The position numbers and the translations under genes were made by a program. The notes beneath the pieces are model-generated. The model saw nothing but the letters and a program-made list of their open reading frames with translations, was not told the DNA's origin and did no database searches. A DNA stretch of 64,000 bases from Gammaproteobacteria bacterium (GTDB taxonomy: Bacteria; Pseudomonadota; Gammaproteobacteria; Pseudomonadales; Pseudomonadaceae), in contig JAHJYA010000082.1 in assembly GCA_018826895.1 (NCBI GenBank), positions 62,001-126,000 of the forward strand, written 5' to 3'. Shown in pieces: positions 35,429-44,973 of this stretch. How positions within the stretch are numbered: position 1 is the first letter of the stretch; each line of letters starts with the position of its first letter.

Positions 35429-36181
35429 TCACAGCTGGCAGCGCAAGCGTTTGGGCGTTAGCCCCAGGTAACGGCGCATGGCGGTGGTTAGCGCACTCTG
35501 GCTGGAGAAGCCACATTCTTCGGCAATGCGGATCAGCGGCAGCGGGCTTTCGCGCAGCATGCGCGCGGCGCGGTCGAGGCGGGTCTTGAGCAGGTACTGG
35601 TGGGGCGTCAAGCCGACGCTGTCCTTGAACTGGGCATGGAAGTGGCTGGGGCTCAGGCACGCCACCTGGGCCAACTCTGCCACGCTGATGCGTCGCGCCA
35701 GGTGCTCGGTGATATAGCGATCGATGCGCTCGATATCCAGGGCGCCCTGAAAACGCTGGGTCGGCTCCCCGAACAGACGCAGGTGCAATGCCCGCAGCAA
35801 CACGCCGCCCAGTGAGCGCGCCAGCAGCGGGTCGCTGCCGTAACGCTCGAGCTCGGCCCCGGCATAGCAGAGCAGATGCTGAAAATCAGCATCGAGCTGC
35901 GGGTAACGTGGGGTCTCGAACAGGTGGGTAAGCAGAGCCAGATCGTCGCTGGAGGTGCCCTGCTCATCCAGATCGACGATCAGCATGCGGTTGTCCCCGA
36001 CCCCGGCAAACTGGTGGTCCGCATCGCCCGGCACCAGACAGGCACGCATACGGCAGACCTCGCCACCGCGGCCATTGACCTCGAACTCGGCCCGCCCAGT
36101 GATCGAAAGGATCAACTGATGGTGGTCGTGAGTATGTTCATGGGCCTGGTCGTCCAGGCGCAGCAGACGGGCGTTGAGCAT
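35429..36181 (-). CDS. pruR: AraC-family regulator, probable PruR (activator of put genes)
   Basis: A 250-residue AraC/XylS regulator. It has an N-terminal cupin-type sensor half (HEHTHDHHQLILSITGRAEFEVNG) and two C-terminal helix-turn-helices (RISVAELAQVACLSPSHFHAQFKDSVG and LIRIAEECGFSSQSALTTAMRRYLGLTP). In P. aeruginosa, as I recall, the divergent neighbour of asrA is pruR, which activates putA and putP in response to proline. The same divergent placement here supports the name. Unlike there, putAP lie about 17 kb away. ATG at 36181 fits the usual N-terminus; longer in-frame starts exist. Confidence 0.7.
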   Translation of the reverse strand: MLNARLLRLDDQAHEHTHDHHQLILSITGRAEFEVNGRGGEVCRMRACLVPGDADHQFAGVGDNRMLIVDLDEQGTSSDDLALLTHLFETPRYPQLDADFQHLLCYAGAELERYGSDPLLARSLGGVLLRALHLRLFGEPTQRFQGALDIERIDRYITEHLARRISVAELAQVACLSPSHFHAQFKDSVGLTPHQYLLKTRLDRAARMLRESPLPLIRIAEECGFSSQSALTTAMRRYLGLTPKRLRCQL

Positions 36182-36301
36182 GGTGACAGCCACAAATTGT
36201 GTTCGACCGCGCACTGTAACTCGCCGCGTCGTAAAACGGCACCCCGCAGGACCAGCGGCCTCAGCCGTGACGCCGCACAAATCCGGAAACATGGCGGTTG
36301 A

Positions 36302-36328
36302 TTGAAAAACCTGCAGGCGGCCCCATGT
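36302..36328 (+). promoter_or_regulatory. Heat-shock (sigma-32, RpoH) promoter of asrA
   Basis: TTGAAA at 36302-36307 and CCCCATGT at 36321-36328 are separated by 13 bases, matching the sigma-32 consensus (TTGAAA, 13-17, CCCCATNT) at every key base. It lies 30 bases before the asrA start codon. RpoH dependence is inferred from the motif and the protease it precedes. Confidence 0.8.
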
Positions 36329-36357
36329 TGCTTGCATCACGTCATTACAGGTGCTGC

Positions 36358-38754
36358 ATGAACGATCATCACGACATCGAAATCGCTGCCGAATCGACGG
36401 CTTCGCCCGGTCACAGCCTCGCCTTGCCGGGCCAGCAGTTGCCGGACAAGCTGTACGTGATCCCGATCCACAATCGCCCCTTCTTTCCCGCCCAGGTGCT
36501 GCCGGTCATTGTCAATGAAGAGCCCTGGGCGCAAACCCTGGAGCTGGTGGCCAAGACCGATCACCGCTGCCTGGCGCTGTTTTTCGTCGATGAACCGGTG
36601 ACCGACCCACGGCATTTCGACACCGCCAGCCTGCCGGAACACGGCACCGTGGTGCGTATTCACCACATCAGCCGCGATGACGGCAAGATCCAGTTCGTCG
36701 CCCAGGGCCTCAACCGGGTGCGTGTGCGCGGCTGGCTCAAGCACCATCGCCCGCCCTACCTGGCCGAGGTGGAGTACCCGCAGAACAGCCTCGACACCCG
36801 CGACGAGGTCAAGGCCTACGGCATGGCGCTGATTAACGTGATCAAGGAGCTGCTGCCGCTCAACCCGCTGTACAACGAGGAGCTGAAGAACTACCTCAAC
36901 CGCTTCAGCCCCAACCAGCCGTCGCCCCTGACCGACTTTGCCGCCGCCCTGACCACTGCCACCGGCCCGGTGCTGCAGGAAGTACTCGACACCGTGCCGA
37001 TCCTCAAGCGCATGGAGAAAGTCCTGCCGCTGCTGCGCAAGGAAGTCGAGGTGGCGCGCCTGCAGAACGAGCTGTCAGCCGAGGTCAACCGCAAGATCGG
37101 CGAGCACCAGCGTGAGTTCTTCCTCAAGGAGCAGCTCAAGGTGATCCAGCAGGAGCTGGGTATTACCAAGGACGACCGCAGCGCCGACATCGAGCAGTTC
37201 GAGCAGCGCCTGGCCGGCAAGACCCTGCCCGAGCAGGCGCGCAAACGCATCGACGATGAGCTGAACAAGCTGTCATTCCTGGAGACCGGCTCACCGGAAT
37301 ACGCGGTCACCCGCAATTACCTGGACTGGGCGACCTCGGTGCCCTGGGGCCTGCTCGGCAAGGACAAGCTCGATCTCAAGCACGCGCGCCAGGTGCTCGA
37401 CGCCCACCATGCCGGCATGGATGACATCAAGGAGCGCATCACCGAATTCCTCGCCGTGGGCGCCTTCAAGGGTGAGATTGCCGGCTCCATCGTCCTGCTG
37501 GTCGGCCCGCCGGGGGTGGGCAAGACCAGCATCGGCAAATCCATCGCCGAATCCCTGGGCCGGCCGTTCTACCGTTTCAGCGTCGGCGGCATGCGCGATG
37601 AGGCGGAGATCAAGGGCCACCGGCGCACCTACATCGGCGCCCTGCCCGGCAAGCTGGTACAGGCGCTCAAGGATGTAGAGGTGATGAACCCGGTGATCAT
37701 GCTCGACGAGATCGACAAGCTCGGCGCCAGCTACCAGGGCGACCCGGCCTCCGCGCTGCTGGAAACCCTCGACCCGGAGCAGAACGCGGAATTCCTCGAC
37801 CATTACCTGGACCTGCGCCTGGACCTATCTAAGGTGCTATTTATCTGCACCGCCAACACCCTGGACTCGATCCCCGGCCCGCTGCTCGACCGCATGGAGG
37901 TGATTCGCCTGTCCGGCTATATCGCCGAAGAAAAATTGGCCATCGCCAAGCGCCACCTGTGGCCCAAGCAACTGGATAAAGCCGGTGTACCGAAAAACCG
38001 CCTGAGCATCAGCGATGCCGCCCTGCGCGGTCTGATCGATGGCTATGCCCGCGAAGCCGGCGTGCGACAGCTAGAAAAGCAGTTGGGCAAGCTGGTGCGC
38101 AAGGCGGTGGTCAAGCTGCTCGACGACCCGGCCAGCAACGTGAAGATCGGCCCCAAGGACCTAGAAGCCTACCTCGGCATGCCAGTGTTCCGCCGCGAGC
38201 AGCTGTTGTCCGGCATTGGCATCATCACCGGCCTGGCCTGGACCAGCATGGGCGGTGCCACACTGCCGATCGAAGCCTCACGCACCCATACGTTGAGCCG
38301 CGGCTTCAAGCTCACCGGGCAACTGGGCGAGGTGATGAAGGAGTCGGCAGAAATCGCCCACAGCTACATCTGCTCGCACCTCAAGCAGCACGGCGGCGAG
38401 GCGAAATACTTCGACCAAGCCTTTATCCACCTGCATGTACCGGAAGGCGCCACGCCCAAGGACGGCCCCAGCGCCGGTGTGACCATGGCCAGCGCGCTGC
38501 TCTCCCTGGCACGCAACCAGGCGCCGAAAAAGGGCGTGGCCATGACCGGCGAGCTGACCCTGACCGGTCAGGTGCTGCCGATCGGCGGCGTGCGCGAGAA
38601 AGTCATCGCCGCCCGTCGGCAGAAGATTTTCGAGCTGATCCTGCCGGAAGCCAACCGCGGCTCGTACGAGGAACTGCCGGACTACCTGAAGGACGGCCTG
38701 ACCGTGCACTTCGCCAAACGCTACAGCGATGTGGCCAAGGTGCTGTTCGCCTGA
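36358..38754 (+). CDS. asrA: Lon-family ATP-dependent protease AsrA
   Basis: A 798-residue Lon-type AAA+ protease. It has an N-terminal substrate-binding domain (LYVIPIHNRPFFPAQVLPV), a coiled-coil segment, Walker A GPPGVGKT at 383-390, Walker B VIMLDEIDKLG and a C-terminal protease domain with the Ser-Lys dyad S705 (KDGPSAGVT) and K748 (GGVREKVIA). It is a second Lon, distinct from the clpX-linked Lon. Its place between pruR and icp matches P. aeruginosa asrA, which is linked to aminoglycoside-induced stress and heat shock. A consensus heat-shock promoter precedes it. ATG at 36358 has AGG in front. Confidence 0.92.
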   Translation: MNDHHDIEIAAESTASPGHSLALPGQQLPDKLYVIPIHNRPFFPAQVLPVIVNEEPWAQTLELVAKTDHRCLALFFVDEPVTDPRHFDTASLPEHGTVVRIHHISRDDGKIQFVAQGLNRVRVRGWLKHHRPPYLAEVEYPQNSLDTRDEVKAYGMALINVIKELLPLNPLYNEELKNYLNRFSPNQPSPLTDFAAALTTATGPVLQEVLDTVPILKRMEKVLPLLRKEVEVARLQNELSAEVNRKIGEHQREFFLKEQLKVIQQELGITKDDRSADIEQFEQRLAGKTLPEQARKRIDDELNKLSFLETGSPEYAVTRNYLDWATSVPWGLLGKDKLDLKHARQVLDAHHAGMDDIKERITEFLAVGAFKGEIAGSIVLLVGPPGVGKTSIGKSIAESLGRPFYRFSVGGMRDEAEIKGHRRTYIGALPGKLVQALKDVEVMNPVIMLDEIDKLGASYQGDPASALLETLDPEQNAEFLDHYLDLRLDLSKVLFICTANTLDSIPGPLLDRMEVIRLSGYIAEEKLAIAKRHLWPKQLDKAGVPKNRLSISDAALRGLIDGYAREAGVRQLEKQLGKLVRKAVVKLLDDPASNVKIGPKDLEAYLGMPVFRREQLLSGIGIITGLAWTSMGGATLPIEASRTHTLSRGFKLTGQLGEVMKESAEIAHSYICSHLKQHGGEAKYFDQAFIHLHVPEGATPKDGPSAGVTMASALLSLARNQAPKKGVAMTGELTLTGQVLPIGGVREKVIAARRQKIFELILPEANRGSYEELPDYLKDGLTVHFAKRYSDVAKVLFA

Positions 38755-38854
38755 CCGACGCGCAATCCGTACGCGCGCACAGGCGCGTACGGGTTCCGCC
38801 AGCGGCACCCGAGCCGGTATGCTGGCCAGAACCTTTTCGTGCCGGAGCTTCGCC

Positions 38855-39247
38855 ATGTTCGCCGTTCCCCGTTTGCTGCTGCCCTGCGCCCTGCTGTTGC
38901 TTGCCGGCTGTGCGCACAAGGCCGACAGCTTCAGCCTGCAAAAACAGTTACAGTGCCCACTGGCGCTGCACGCCGGGCAAACCTTGATTCTCAGCCTACC
39001 CAGCAACCCCACCACCGGCTTTCGCTGGATTACCCGTGAAGCCGCGCCCGGCCATCTGCAAAGCCTCGGCCCGGAGGTCTACAGTAACCCCGAAGACGCT
39101 GGCCTGATCGGCAGCGCCGGCATCTCGACCTGGCGCTATCAGGCCACAGAGGCAGGCAGTGGCCGTCTGCGCCTGACCTATGAACGTCCTTGGGAAACCG
39201 GCGTCGCTCCGGCTGAGGTTTTTGAATGCGACCTAACGGTCAAATAA
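38855..39247 (+). CDS. icp: Chagasin-family cysteine protease inhibitor (I42), lipoprotein
   Basis: A 130-residue lipoprotein with lipobox LLLLAGC. The mature domain carries the inhibitor loops of MEROPS family I42: NPTTGFRW, a glycine-rich IGSAGIS loop and the YERPWE motif. Such inhibitors block papain-like proteases. Its place after asrA matches the icp gene of P. aeruginosa. The gap from asrA is 100 bases, so it may have its own promoter. Homologues begin at the ATG at 38855. Confidence 0.88.
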   Translation: MFAVPRLLLPCALLLLAGCAHKADSFSLQKQLQCPLALHAGQTLILSLPSNPTTGFRWITREAAPGHLQSLGPEVYSNPEDAGLIGSAGISTWRYQATEAGSGRLRLTYERPWETGVAPAEVFECDLTVK

Positions 39248-39288
39248 AGGCTATATCCCAACAGTGTGTGCACCGCGCCGATGCTTTT

Positions 39289-39379
39289 CGTAGGAGTCGC
39301 GCCCCGCGACGAATGCTGTACATACCGCCAATACCACTGAATGACTGCAATCGCTTCCCCCCGAGGCGGCGCTCCTACG
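39289..39379. repeat. BIME-type REP pair
   Basis: CGTAGGAGTCGCGCCCCGCG at the left and GGCGGCGCTCCTACG at the right form an inverted pair. The left unit has an internal GTCGC / GCGAC hairpin. The pair lies between icp and cmoA and probably marks the end of the icp transcript. Confidence 0.75.
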
Positions 39380-39523
39380 GGGGTATCGCTGTAGCACGGG
39401 TGCGCCAGTGTGGCCTGAGAAAGGTTACATACTCCCAATAAAGGCCTGAATACGCGCAGCCTGTTTTGCCATCCCTCGCACTTGGCTAGAATGCCGGGCT
39501 TTACCCGCCCCACCGAGAACGCC

Positions 39524-40267
39524 GTGAGCAAGCAAGCCGATCGTCTTTTCGCCCAGCCCCTGGCCCAGGTCCCGGATTTCGTCTTTAACGAAGACGTGGT
39601 GCGGGTCTTCCCGGACATGATCAAACGGTCGGTACCCGGCTACCCCACCATCGTCGAAAACATCGGCGTGCTGGCCGGGCAGTTCGCCCAGCCGCACAGC
39701 ATTCTCTACGACCTGGGCAGCTCCCTCGGCGCAGTGACCCAGGCCCTGCGCCGCCACGTACAGATCGCCGACTGCCGGGTGATCGCCGTGGACAACTCGC
39801 CTGCGATGGTCGAGCGCAGCCGCGAGTACCTGCACGCCCAGGACTCGATGTTCCAGGAGTTGCTGCCAGTGGAGGTGATCGAGGCCGACATTCTCAGCCT
39901 CGACCTGCAGCCCACCTCCCTGGTGGCGCTGAACTTCACCCTGCAGTTTATCCAGCCGGAGCAGCGCCTGGCCCTGCTCACGCGCATCCGCCAGGCCCTG
40001 CTGCCGGGCGGTGCGCTGATTCTCTCGGAGAAGCTGCGCTTCGCCAATGAAGCGCAACACAACTTGCTCAACGAGCTGCATATCGCCTTCAAGCGGGCCA
40101 ACGGCTACAGCGAACTGGAGATCGCGCAGAAACGCAGCGCCATCGAAAAAGTCATGCTCCCTGACAGCCTCGAGCAGCACCGCGAGCGTCTGCTGCAGGC
40201 CGGTTTCAGCCAGGTGGTGCCCTGGTTCCAGTGCCTGAACTTCGCCTCGCTGGTGGCCTTGCCATGA
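39524..40267 (+). CDS. cmoA: Carboxy-SAM synthase CmoA
   Basis: Converts S-adenosylmethionine and prephenate to carboxy-S-adenosylmethionine, the donor used by CmoB. The 247-residue protein has [22 protein letters not shown] at the N-terminus, SAM motif [21 protein letters not shown], and the ALNFTLQFI segment; length is normal for CmoA. The start is the GTG at 39524 (GTGAGCAAG), because residues before it do not fit homologues. Its stop overlaps the cmoB start (ATGA). Confidence 0.95.
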   Translation: MSKQADRLFAQPLAQVPDFVFNEDVVRVFPDMIKRSVPGYPTIVENIGVLAGQFAQPHSILYDLGSSLGAVTQALRRHVQIADCRVIAVDNSPAMVERSREYLHAQDSMFQELLPVEVIEADILSLDLQPTSLVALNFTLQFIQPEQRLALLTRIRQALLPGGALILSEKLRFANEAQHNLLNELHIAFKRANGYSELEIAQKRSAIEKVMLPDSLEQHRERLLQAGFSQVVPWFQCLNFASLVALP

Positions 40268-41232
40268 TCCACCGCCTGGACCTCGACGCACTGCAGGCAC
40301 AGCTGGCCGGCACCCCGCTGCAGGACTGGAGCGCCGACCTGCCGGCGCAGATCGACCGTAAACTGGCCGTCGGCCATGGCGACCTGCCGCGCTGGTACGG
40401 CGCCGTCGAAGCTCTACCGCCACTCACGGCCAGCCAGGTCGAGCTGCTGCACAGCTTTACCCTCGACGGGCACACTGACGAGGCGAGCCGTAGCGCACTG
40501 GACAGCGCCCTGCGCGGCCTGATCCCCTGGCGCAAGGGGCCTTTCAATCTATTCGGCGTGCACATCGATACCGAATGGCGCTCAGACTGGAAATGGCAGC
40601 GCGTTGCACCGCACCTCGACCTGGCCGGCAAGCGTGTGCTGGATGTCGGCTGCGGCAACGGCTACTACATGTGGCGCATGCTCGGCGCCGGGGCCGACAG
40701 CGTGGTCGGCATCGACCCCAACTGGCTGTTCCTCTGTCAGTTCCTGGCGATGAAAAACTACCTGCCGGAGCTACCGGCCTGGCACCTGCCGCTGGCGTTC
40801 GAGGAGCTGCCCGGCAAGCTGCAGGGCTTCGATACGGTATTTTCCATGGGCGTGCTCTACCACCGCCGCTCGCCCATTGACCACCTGCTCGACCTCAAGG
40901 ATTGCCTGGTCAAGGGCGGCGAACTGGTGCTGGAAACCCTGGTGGTCGAAGGCGATGCCCAGCAGGTGCTGGTGCCGGAAGACCGCTACGCACAGATGCG
41001 CAACGTCTGGTTTTTGCCCTCGGTCCCGGCCCTGGAACTCTGGCTGCGCCGCGCCGGCTTCGAGGATGTGCGCTGTGTGGATGTCAACACCACCTCAGTG
41101 GAGGAGCAGCGCGCCACCGAGTGGATGCGCTTCCAGTCACTGCCCGAGTTCCTCGACCCCGCCGACCACAGCCGTACGGTCGAAGGCCTGCCGGCGCCAA
41201 GCCGCGCCGTGCTGGTGGCGCGCAAGCCCTGA
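40264..41232 (+). CDS. cmoB: tRNA U34 carboxymethyltransferase CmoB
   Basis: Transfers the carboxymethyl group of carboxy-SAM to 5-hydroxyuridine at the wobble position of tRNA, giving cmo5U and broader codon reading. The 322-residue protein has the N-terminal extension of the family ([29 protein letters not shown]) and the SAM motif [17 protein letters not shown]. Also seen are [16 protein letters not shown] and [13 protein letters not shown]. It is translationally coupled to cmoA by an ATGA overlap. Confidence 0.96.
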   Translation: MIHRLDLDALQAQLAGTPLQDWSADLPAQIDRKLAVGHGDLPRWYGAVEALPPLTASQVELLHSFTLDGHTDEASRSALDSALRGLIPWRKGPFNLFGVHIDTEWRSDWKWQRVAPHLDLAGKRVLDVGCGNGYYMWRMLGAGADSVVGIDPNWLFLCQFLAMKNYLPELPAWHLPLAFEELPGKLQGFDTVFSMGVLYHRRSPIDHLLDLKDCLVKGGELVLETLVVEGDAQQVLVPEDRYAQMRNVWFLPSVPALELWLRRAGFEDVRCVDVNTTSVEEQRATEWMRFQSLPEFLDPADHSRTVEGLPAPSRAVLVARKP

Positions 41233-41249
41233 CTGTCCGCCTGCGCGCT

Positions 41250-41525
41250 CTACAAACCGCCTCGCGTAGCGCGTAACCAGTACGCTCGGCGTGCTGCGAT
41301 CGACCGCAGCGACTCGCTGGCGCCCTGGACCACCACACCCCGGGCGCTACCCAGACGGATCAACCCCAATGCATCCTGGCGCAGCATGCGGCGCATGCGT
41401 CGGCGCCACCACCAGGCGCCCAGCCAGTCAACGATGGCGTTCTGCAGATCCAGTGGCCACATCGCCGGCATATAGAAGGCAGGCATTGGCGGGCGGGGCC
41501 GGTCATCACGGTGAGTACGGGGCAT
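41250..41525 (-). CDS. 91-residue basic hypothetical protein
   Basis: I do not recognise a family. The protein is short and strongly basic, with a Trp/Arg cluster (LGAWWWRRRMRRMLRQ) in the middle and a proline-rich start. No signal peptide or full TM helix is obvious. AGGAG lies eight bases before the ATG and the gene is divergent from a LysR gene, which supports it as real. The stretch could bind membranes or nucleic acid; this is a guess. It converges with cmoB, with 17 bases between the stop codons. Confidence 0.55.
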   Translation of the reverse strand: MPRTHRDDRPRPPMPAFYMPAMWPLDLQNAIVDWLGAWWWRRRMRRMLRQDALGLIRLGSARGVVVQGASESLRSIAARRAYWLRATRGGL

Positions 41526-41584
41526 CGCATCTTCTCCTTGCTTGGCCGACTGTTTATCGACTTGCGTTCAGGATGAAGGGCGCC

Positions 41585-41640
41585 TATCGTTCAAACAAAC
41601 GACAAATACTCAACCACCGATTAAGTAATATTTAACGATA
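41585..41640. promoter_or_regulatory. Candidate LysR operator between the small gene and lysR
   Basis: A 7-bp inverted repeat TATCGTT (41585-41591) / AACGATA (41634-41640) abuts the lysR start codon. The left arm is part of a second pair CGTT-N6-AACG at 41588-41601. The AT-rich divergent spacer is typical for a LysR-controlled pair. Binding is inferred. Confidence 0.35.
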
Positions 41641-41641
41641 A

Positions 41642-42532
41642 ATGCTTATTTCCGCCCCCTCCTCCGCTTTGCCCCTGCTGGAAAGCGATGTGCTGCGCAC
41701 CTTTGTCGGCATCGCCGAGAGCGGCAGCTTCACGCGCACTGCCAGCCAGGTTCACCGCACTACAGCCGCCGTCAGCCTGCAGATCAAACGCCTGGAAGAA
41801 ATCCTCGGCCAGCGGCTGTTTCGCCGCGAGGCCCGGCGCGTGGAACTGACCGCCGAAGGTGAATTGCTGCTGGGTTACGCGCGGCGCCTGCTCAGGCTCA
41901 ACGAAGAAGCGGTGGCGCACTTTCTGTCGCCGACCCTGACCGGCAAGGTGCGCTTTGGCACGCCGAACGACATCGGCGACCGCGTACTGCCTGGCGTGCT
42001 CACCCTGTTCGCCCGCAGCCACCCGGCCGTGGAGGTCGAGGTCAATGTGGGACGCAGTGCGGACTTAGTGGCGAAGTTGGATGCCGGCGAACTCGACCTG
42101 ACCCTGATCAACGCCGGTAATGATGGCCTGGACGACTCCCGGGGGGAGATCATCTACTCCGAGGAACTGGTGTGGGCGGGCCGTGAGGGTGGCCTGGCAG
42201 TACAGCGCACACCCCTGCCGCTGGCCCTGGCCAACCCCGGGTGCGCCTGGCGCCGCACGGCCCTTGACGCTCTGGGCCGGCAAGGCACCGACTACCGCAT
42301 TGCCTACTCCTGCGAACAGTGCGCCGGCCAAGAAGCGGCGATGATCGCTGACCTGGCCATCGCCCCCTTCCCGCGCAGCCTGGTCAAGCCGCCGTTACGC
42401 CGGCTCGGCGCAGAGCAGAGCCTGCCGGCTCTGGGCGAATACCACATCAAACTAATCTACGGCCATCAGCGCAATGACGCCATCGAGGTACTCGCCGCGC
42501 AGATGATCCAGGCCTTTAGCAGCCAACACTAG
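41642..42532 (+). CDS. LysR-family transcriptional regulator
   Basis: A 296-residue regulator. The winged helix-turn-helix lies at about residues 15-75 (LESDVLRTFVGIAESGSFTRTASQVHRTTAAVSLQIKRLEE). A substrate-binding domain follows (LTGKVRFGTPNDIGDRVLPGVL, ELDLTLINAG). It resembles the LrhA/HexA-type branch in its start, but the target is unknown. The divergent 91-residue gene is the obvious candidate target. It converges with pdxJ. Confidence 0.9.
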   Translation: MLISAPSSALPLLESDVLRTFVGIAESGSFTRTASQVHRTTAAVSLQIKRLEEILGQRLFRREARRVELTAEGELLLGYARRLLRLNEEAVAHFLSPTLTGKVRFGTPNDIGDRVLPGVLTLFARSHPAVEVEVNVGRSADLVAKLDAGELDLTLINAGNDGLDDSRGEIIYSEELVWAGREGGLAVQRTPLPLALANPGCAWRRTALDALGRQGTDYRIAYSCEQCAGQEAAMIADLAIAPFPRSLVKPPLRRLGAEQSLPALGEYHIKLIYGHQRNDAIEVLAAQMIQAFSSQH

Positions 42533-42583
42533 GGGCCCAACACGAATCATCTGCCGCTCTCTGTAAGGGCGATAGAGGCGACA

Positions 42584-43330
42584 CTAACCCCGATTAGCTG
42601 CCGCTACGATCAGCGCCTTCATCTCTGCCACCGCCTGCTTGAAGCCGACAAACAGGGCATGGGCGACCAGGGCGTGGCCGATGTTCAGCTCATTGATACC
42701 CATGATCGCCGCTACGGCCTCGACGTTGTGGTAGTGCAGGCCATGCCCGGCGTTGACGATCAAGCCATGTTGCAAACCACAGATCACACCATCGCTAATA
42801 CGCGCCAGCTCGCGGGCAGCTTCCTCAGGGGTATGAGCATCGGCATAGCGCCCGGTGTGCAGCTCAATGGCCGGAGCGCCGATGCGCCGCGAGGCTTCGA
42901 TCTGCCGCTCCTCGGCGTCGATAAACAGCGACACCTCGCAGCCGGCCCGGCGCAGGCGCTCGACCGCCGCACCAATGCGCGCTTCCTGCCCGGCGACATC
43001 CAGGCCGCCTTCGGTGGTCAGCTCCTGGCGGGTTTCCGGCACCAGGCAAACATGCGCAGGGCGGATCTGCTCGGCGAAACCGAGCATAAAATCCGTCACC
43101 CCCATCTCGAAGTTCATCCGCGTCTGCAGCACTTCGGCGAGCACGCGCACGTCGCGGTCCTGGATATGCCGGCGGTCTTCGCGCAGGTGCACGGTAATGC
43201 CGTCGGCGCCCGCCTCTTCGGCGTCCAGCGCCGCCTTGACCGGGTCGGGGTAGCGGGTCCCGCGGGCCTGGCGCAGGGTCGCCACATGGTCGATGTTCAC
43301 ACCCAGCAGAATACGATTGGCATCAGTCAC
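42584..43330 (-). CDS. pdxJ: Pyridoxine 5'-phosphate synthase PdxJ
   Basis: Condenses 1-deoxyxylulose 5-phosphate with 3-amino-2-oxopropyl phosphate to give pyridoxine 5'-phosphate (vitamin B6). The 248-residue TIM barrel shows [26 protein letters not shown] at the N-terminus and [20 protein letters not shown]. The start is the GTG at 43330, preceded by AAGGAG inside the end of recO, so the two genes overlap by 8 bases and are translationally coupled. Confidence 0.96.
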   Translation of the reverse strand: MTDANRILLGVNIDHVATLRQARGTRYPDPVKAALDAEEAGADGITVHLREDRRHIQDRDVRVLAEVLQTRMNFEMGVTDFMLGFAEQIRPAHVCLVPETRQELTTEGGLDVAGQEARIGAAVERLRRAGCEVSLFIDAEERQIEASRRIGAPAIELHTGRYADAHTPEEAARELARISDGVICGLQHGLIVNAGHGLHYHNVEAVAAIMGINELNIGHALVAHALFVGFKQAVAEMKALIVAAANRG

Positions 43331-44015
43331 GCGTTGGCTCCTTGAGCGTCATAAACAGTTCGCGGCTGACCAGCGGTCGACCGCCTAGATGAGGGGCCAG
43401 GGCCTGGCGCATCAGACGCTTGGCAGCAGCCAGGGCGCCAGGTGCAGACCAGTCGGCTTCGGCCATGGAAAGCAACTCGGCGCCGTGAAAGACCCCAGGT
43501 TGCAGATGACCGATCGGCACCAGCCCGCGCTCGGCTTCCAGGCGATAGATACCACTGGCCGCCACCGGTTGCCCCTGGCAGTCGTGGTCCAGGGCAAAAC
43601 CATAGCCCAGCTGATCAAGCAGGCGCCATTCAAATGAGCGTAAAAGCGGCTCAATCGCTCGGCCCTGGGCCAGCGCCAGCACAGTCATGGCGTAATGCTC
43701 GAACACGGCAGGTTGCGGGTCTTCGGCGGGCAGCAGGCGAATCAGCAATTCATTGAGGTAGAGACCGCTGAACAGCGCCTCGCCGGTGAGCAGGTTGGGA
43801 ATGCCCACGGCTTCCAGGTGGCTGACGGTTTTCAGCTCGCCGCGTCCACGCAGGGCAATTTCCAGCGGGATAAACGGCCGCGCCAGGGTACCTGCACGCC
43901 CGCGGGCGCCACGCAGCACCGCTCGTGAGCGACCCGCCGGGGTGAAGATATCGACCAGCGCACTGCTCTCGCGATAAGCACGGCTGTGCAGGACGTAGGC
44001 GGCTTGAGCGCTCAT
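43323..44015 (-). CDS. recO: DNA repair protein RecO
   Basis: Helps RecR load RecA on SSB-coated DNA in the RecFOR pathway. The 230-residue protein has the N-terminal OB fold ([34 protein letters not shown]) and the helical C-terminal part ([23 protein letters not shown]). It lacks the zinc-finger cysteine quartet of Gram-positive RecO, as usual for proteobacteria. It lies between era and pdxJ, the standard order. Confidence 0.95.
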   Translation of the reverse strand: MSAQAAYVLHSRAYRESSALVDIFTPAGRSRAVLRGARGRAGTLARPFIPLEIALRGRGELKTVSHLEAVGIPNLLTGEALFSGLYLNELLIRLLPAEDPQPAVFEHYAMTVLALAQGRAIEPLLRSFEWRLLDQLGYGFALDHDCQGQPVAASGIYRLEAERGLVPIGHLQPGVFHGAELLSMAEADWSAPGALAAAKRLMRQALAPHLGGRPLVSRELFMTLKEPTRD

Positions 44016-44070
44016 GACAGGCTACTCGTGGGCGAATCAGGCAACGCGCCGGAGCCGGCGCGCTGAGGCA

Positions 44071-44973
44071 TCAGATGTTGTCGTAACCCAGCGAACGCAG
44101 CGCGCGCTCGTCGTCTGACCAACCACTCTTGACCTTGACCCAGAGGTTGAGCATGACCTTGGAGTCGAACATCACCTCCATGTCCTTGCGCGCATCCTGG
44201 CCAATGCGTTTGATGCGCTCGCCCTTGTCGCCAATGATGATTTTCTTCTGCCCGTCACGCTCGACCAGAATCAGCGCGTGAATGTGCAGAATGCGCCCAT
44301 CGCGCTTGAATTCCTCGATCTCTACGGTGATCTGGTACGGCAGTTCGGCACCCAGCTGACGCATGATTTTCTCGCGCACCAGTTCGGCAGCAAAGAAGCG
44401 GCTGGAACGGTCGGTGACTTGGTCTTCCGGGAAGAAATGCACGCCTTCAGGCAAACGCTCGCCCACCAGCTTTTCCAGCGCATCGAGGTTGTGCCCCTGC
44501 TGCGCCGATACCGGCACGATCTCGGCCTTGGGCAATTGGGTGGCCAGCCACTCCAGATGCGGCATCAGCTCGGCTTTGTCTTCGAGGCGGTCGGTCTTGT
44601 TGATCGCCAGAATGACCGGGCCTTCGCAGTACTGCACACGCTCGAGGACCATCTGGTCTTCGTCGGTCCAGCGGGTGCGGTCGACCACGAAGATCACCAC
44701 GTCGACGTCCTTGAGGGCCGACGAGGCGTTCTTGTTCATGTAGCGGTTCAGCGCTTTCTCGTTGTTCTTGTGCAGGCCGGGGGTGTCAACGTAGATCGCC
44801 TGCACCTCACCCTCGGTCTTGATGCCGAGCATGTTGTGGCGGGTGGTCTGCGGCTTGCGCGAGGTGATCGCCAGCTTCTGTCCGAGGATGTGGTTGAGCA
44901 ACGTCGACTTGCCCACGTTGGGCCGGCCGACGATGGCGACATAGCCACAGCGTGTAACAGGTGAATCAGTCAT
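44071..44973 (-). CDS. era: GTPase Era
   Basis: Essential GTPase that binds 16S rRNA near its 3' end during 30S assembly. The 300-residue protein has G1 GRPNVGKS (16-23), G3 DTPG, G4 NKTD and a C-terminal KH domain ([28 protein letters not shown]). The ATG at 44973 was chosen because GGAG lies seven bases before it; the ATG at 44979 is too close to that site. It overlaps the end of rnc, so it is translated with it. Confidence 0.96.
   Translation of the reverse strand: MTDSPVTRCGYVAIVGRPNVGKSTLLNHILGQKLAITSRKPQTTRHNMLGIKTEGEVQAIYVDTPGLHKNNEKALNRYMNKNASSALKDVDVVIFVVDRTRWTDEDQMVLERVQYCEGPVILAINKTDRLEDKAELMPHLEWLATQLPKAEIVPVSAQQGHNLDALEKLVGERLPEGVHFFPEDQVTDRSSRFFAAELVREKIMRQLGAELPYQITVEIEEFKRDGRILHIHALILVERDGQKKIIIGDKGERIKRIGQDARKDMEVMFDSKVMLNLWVKVKSGWSDDERALRSLGYDNI

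Noticed and set aside
38278-39015. Minus-strand frame across the asrA-icp junction
   Set aside because: It is antisense to two well-supported genes and has no family features.
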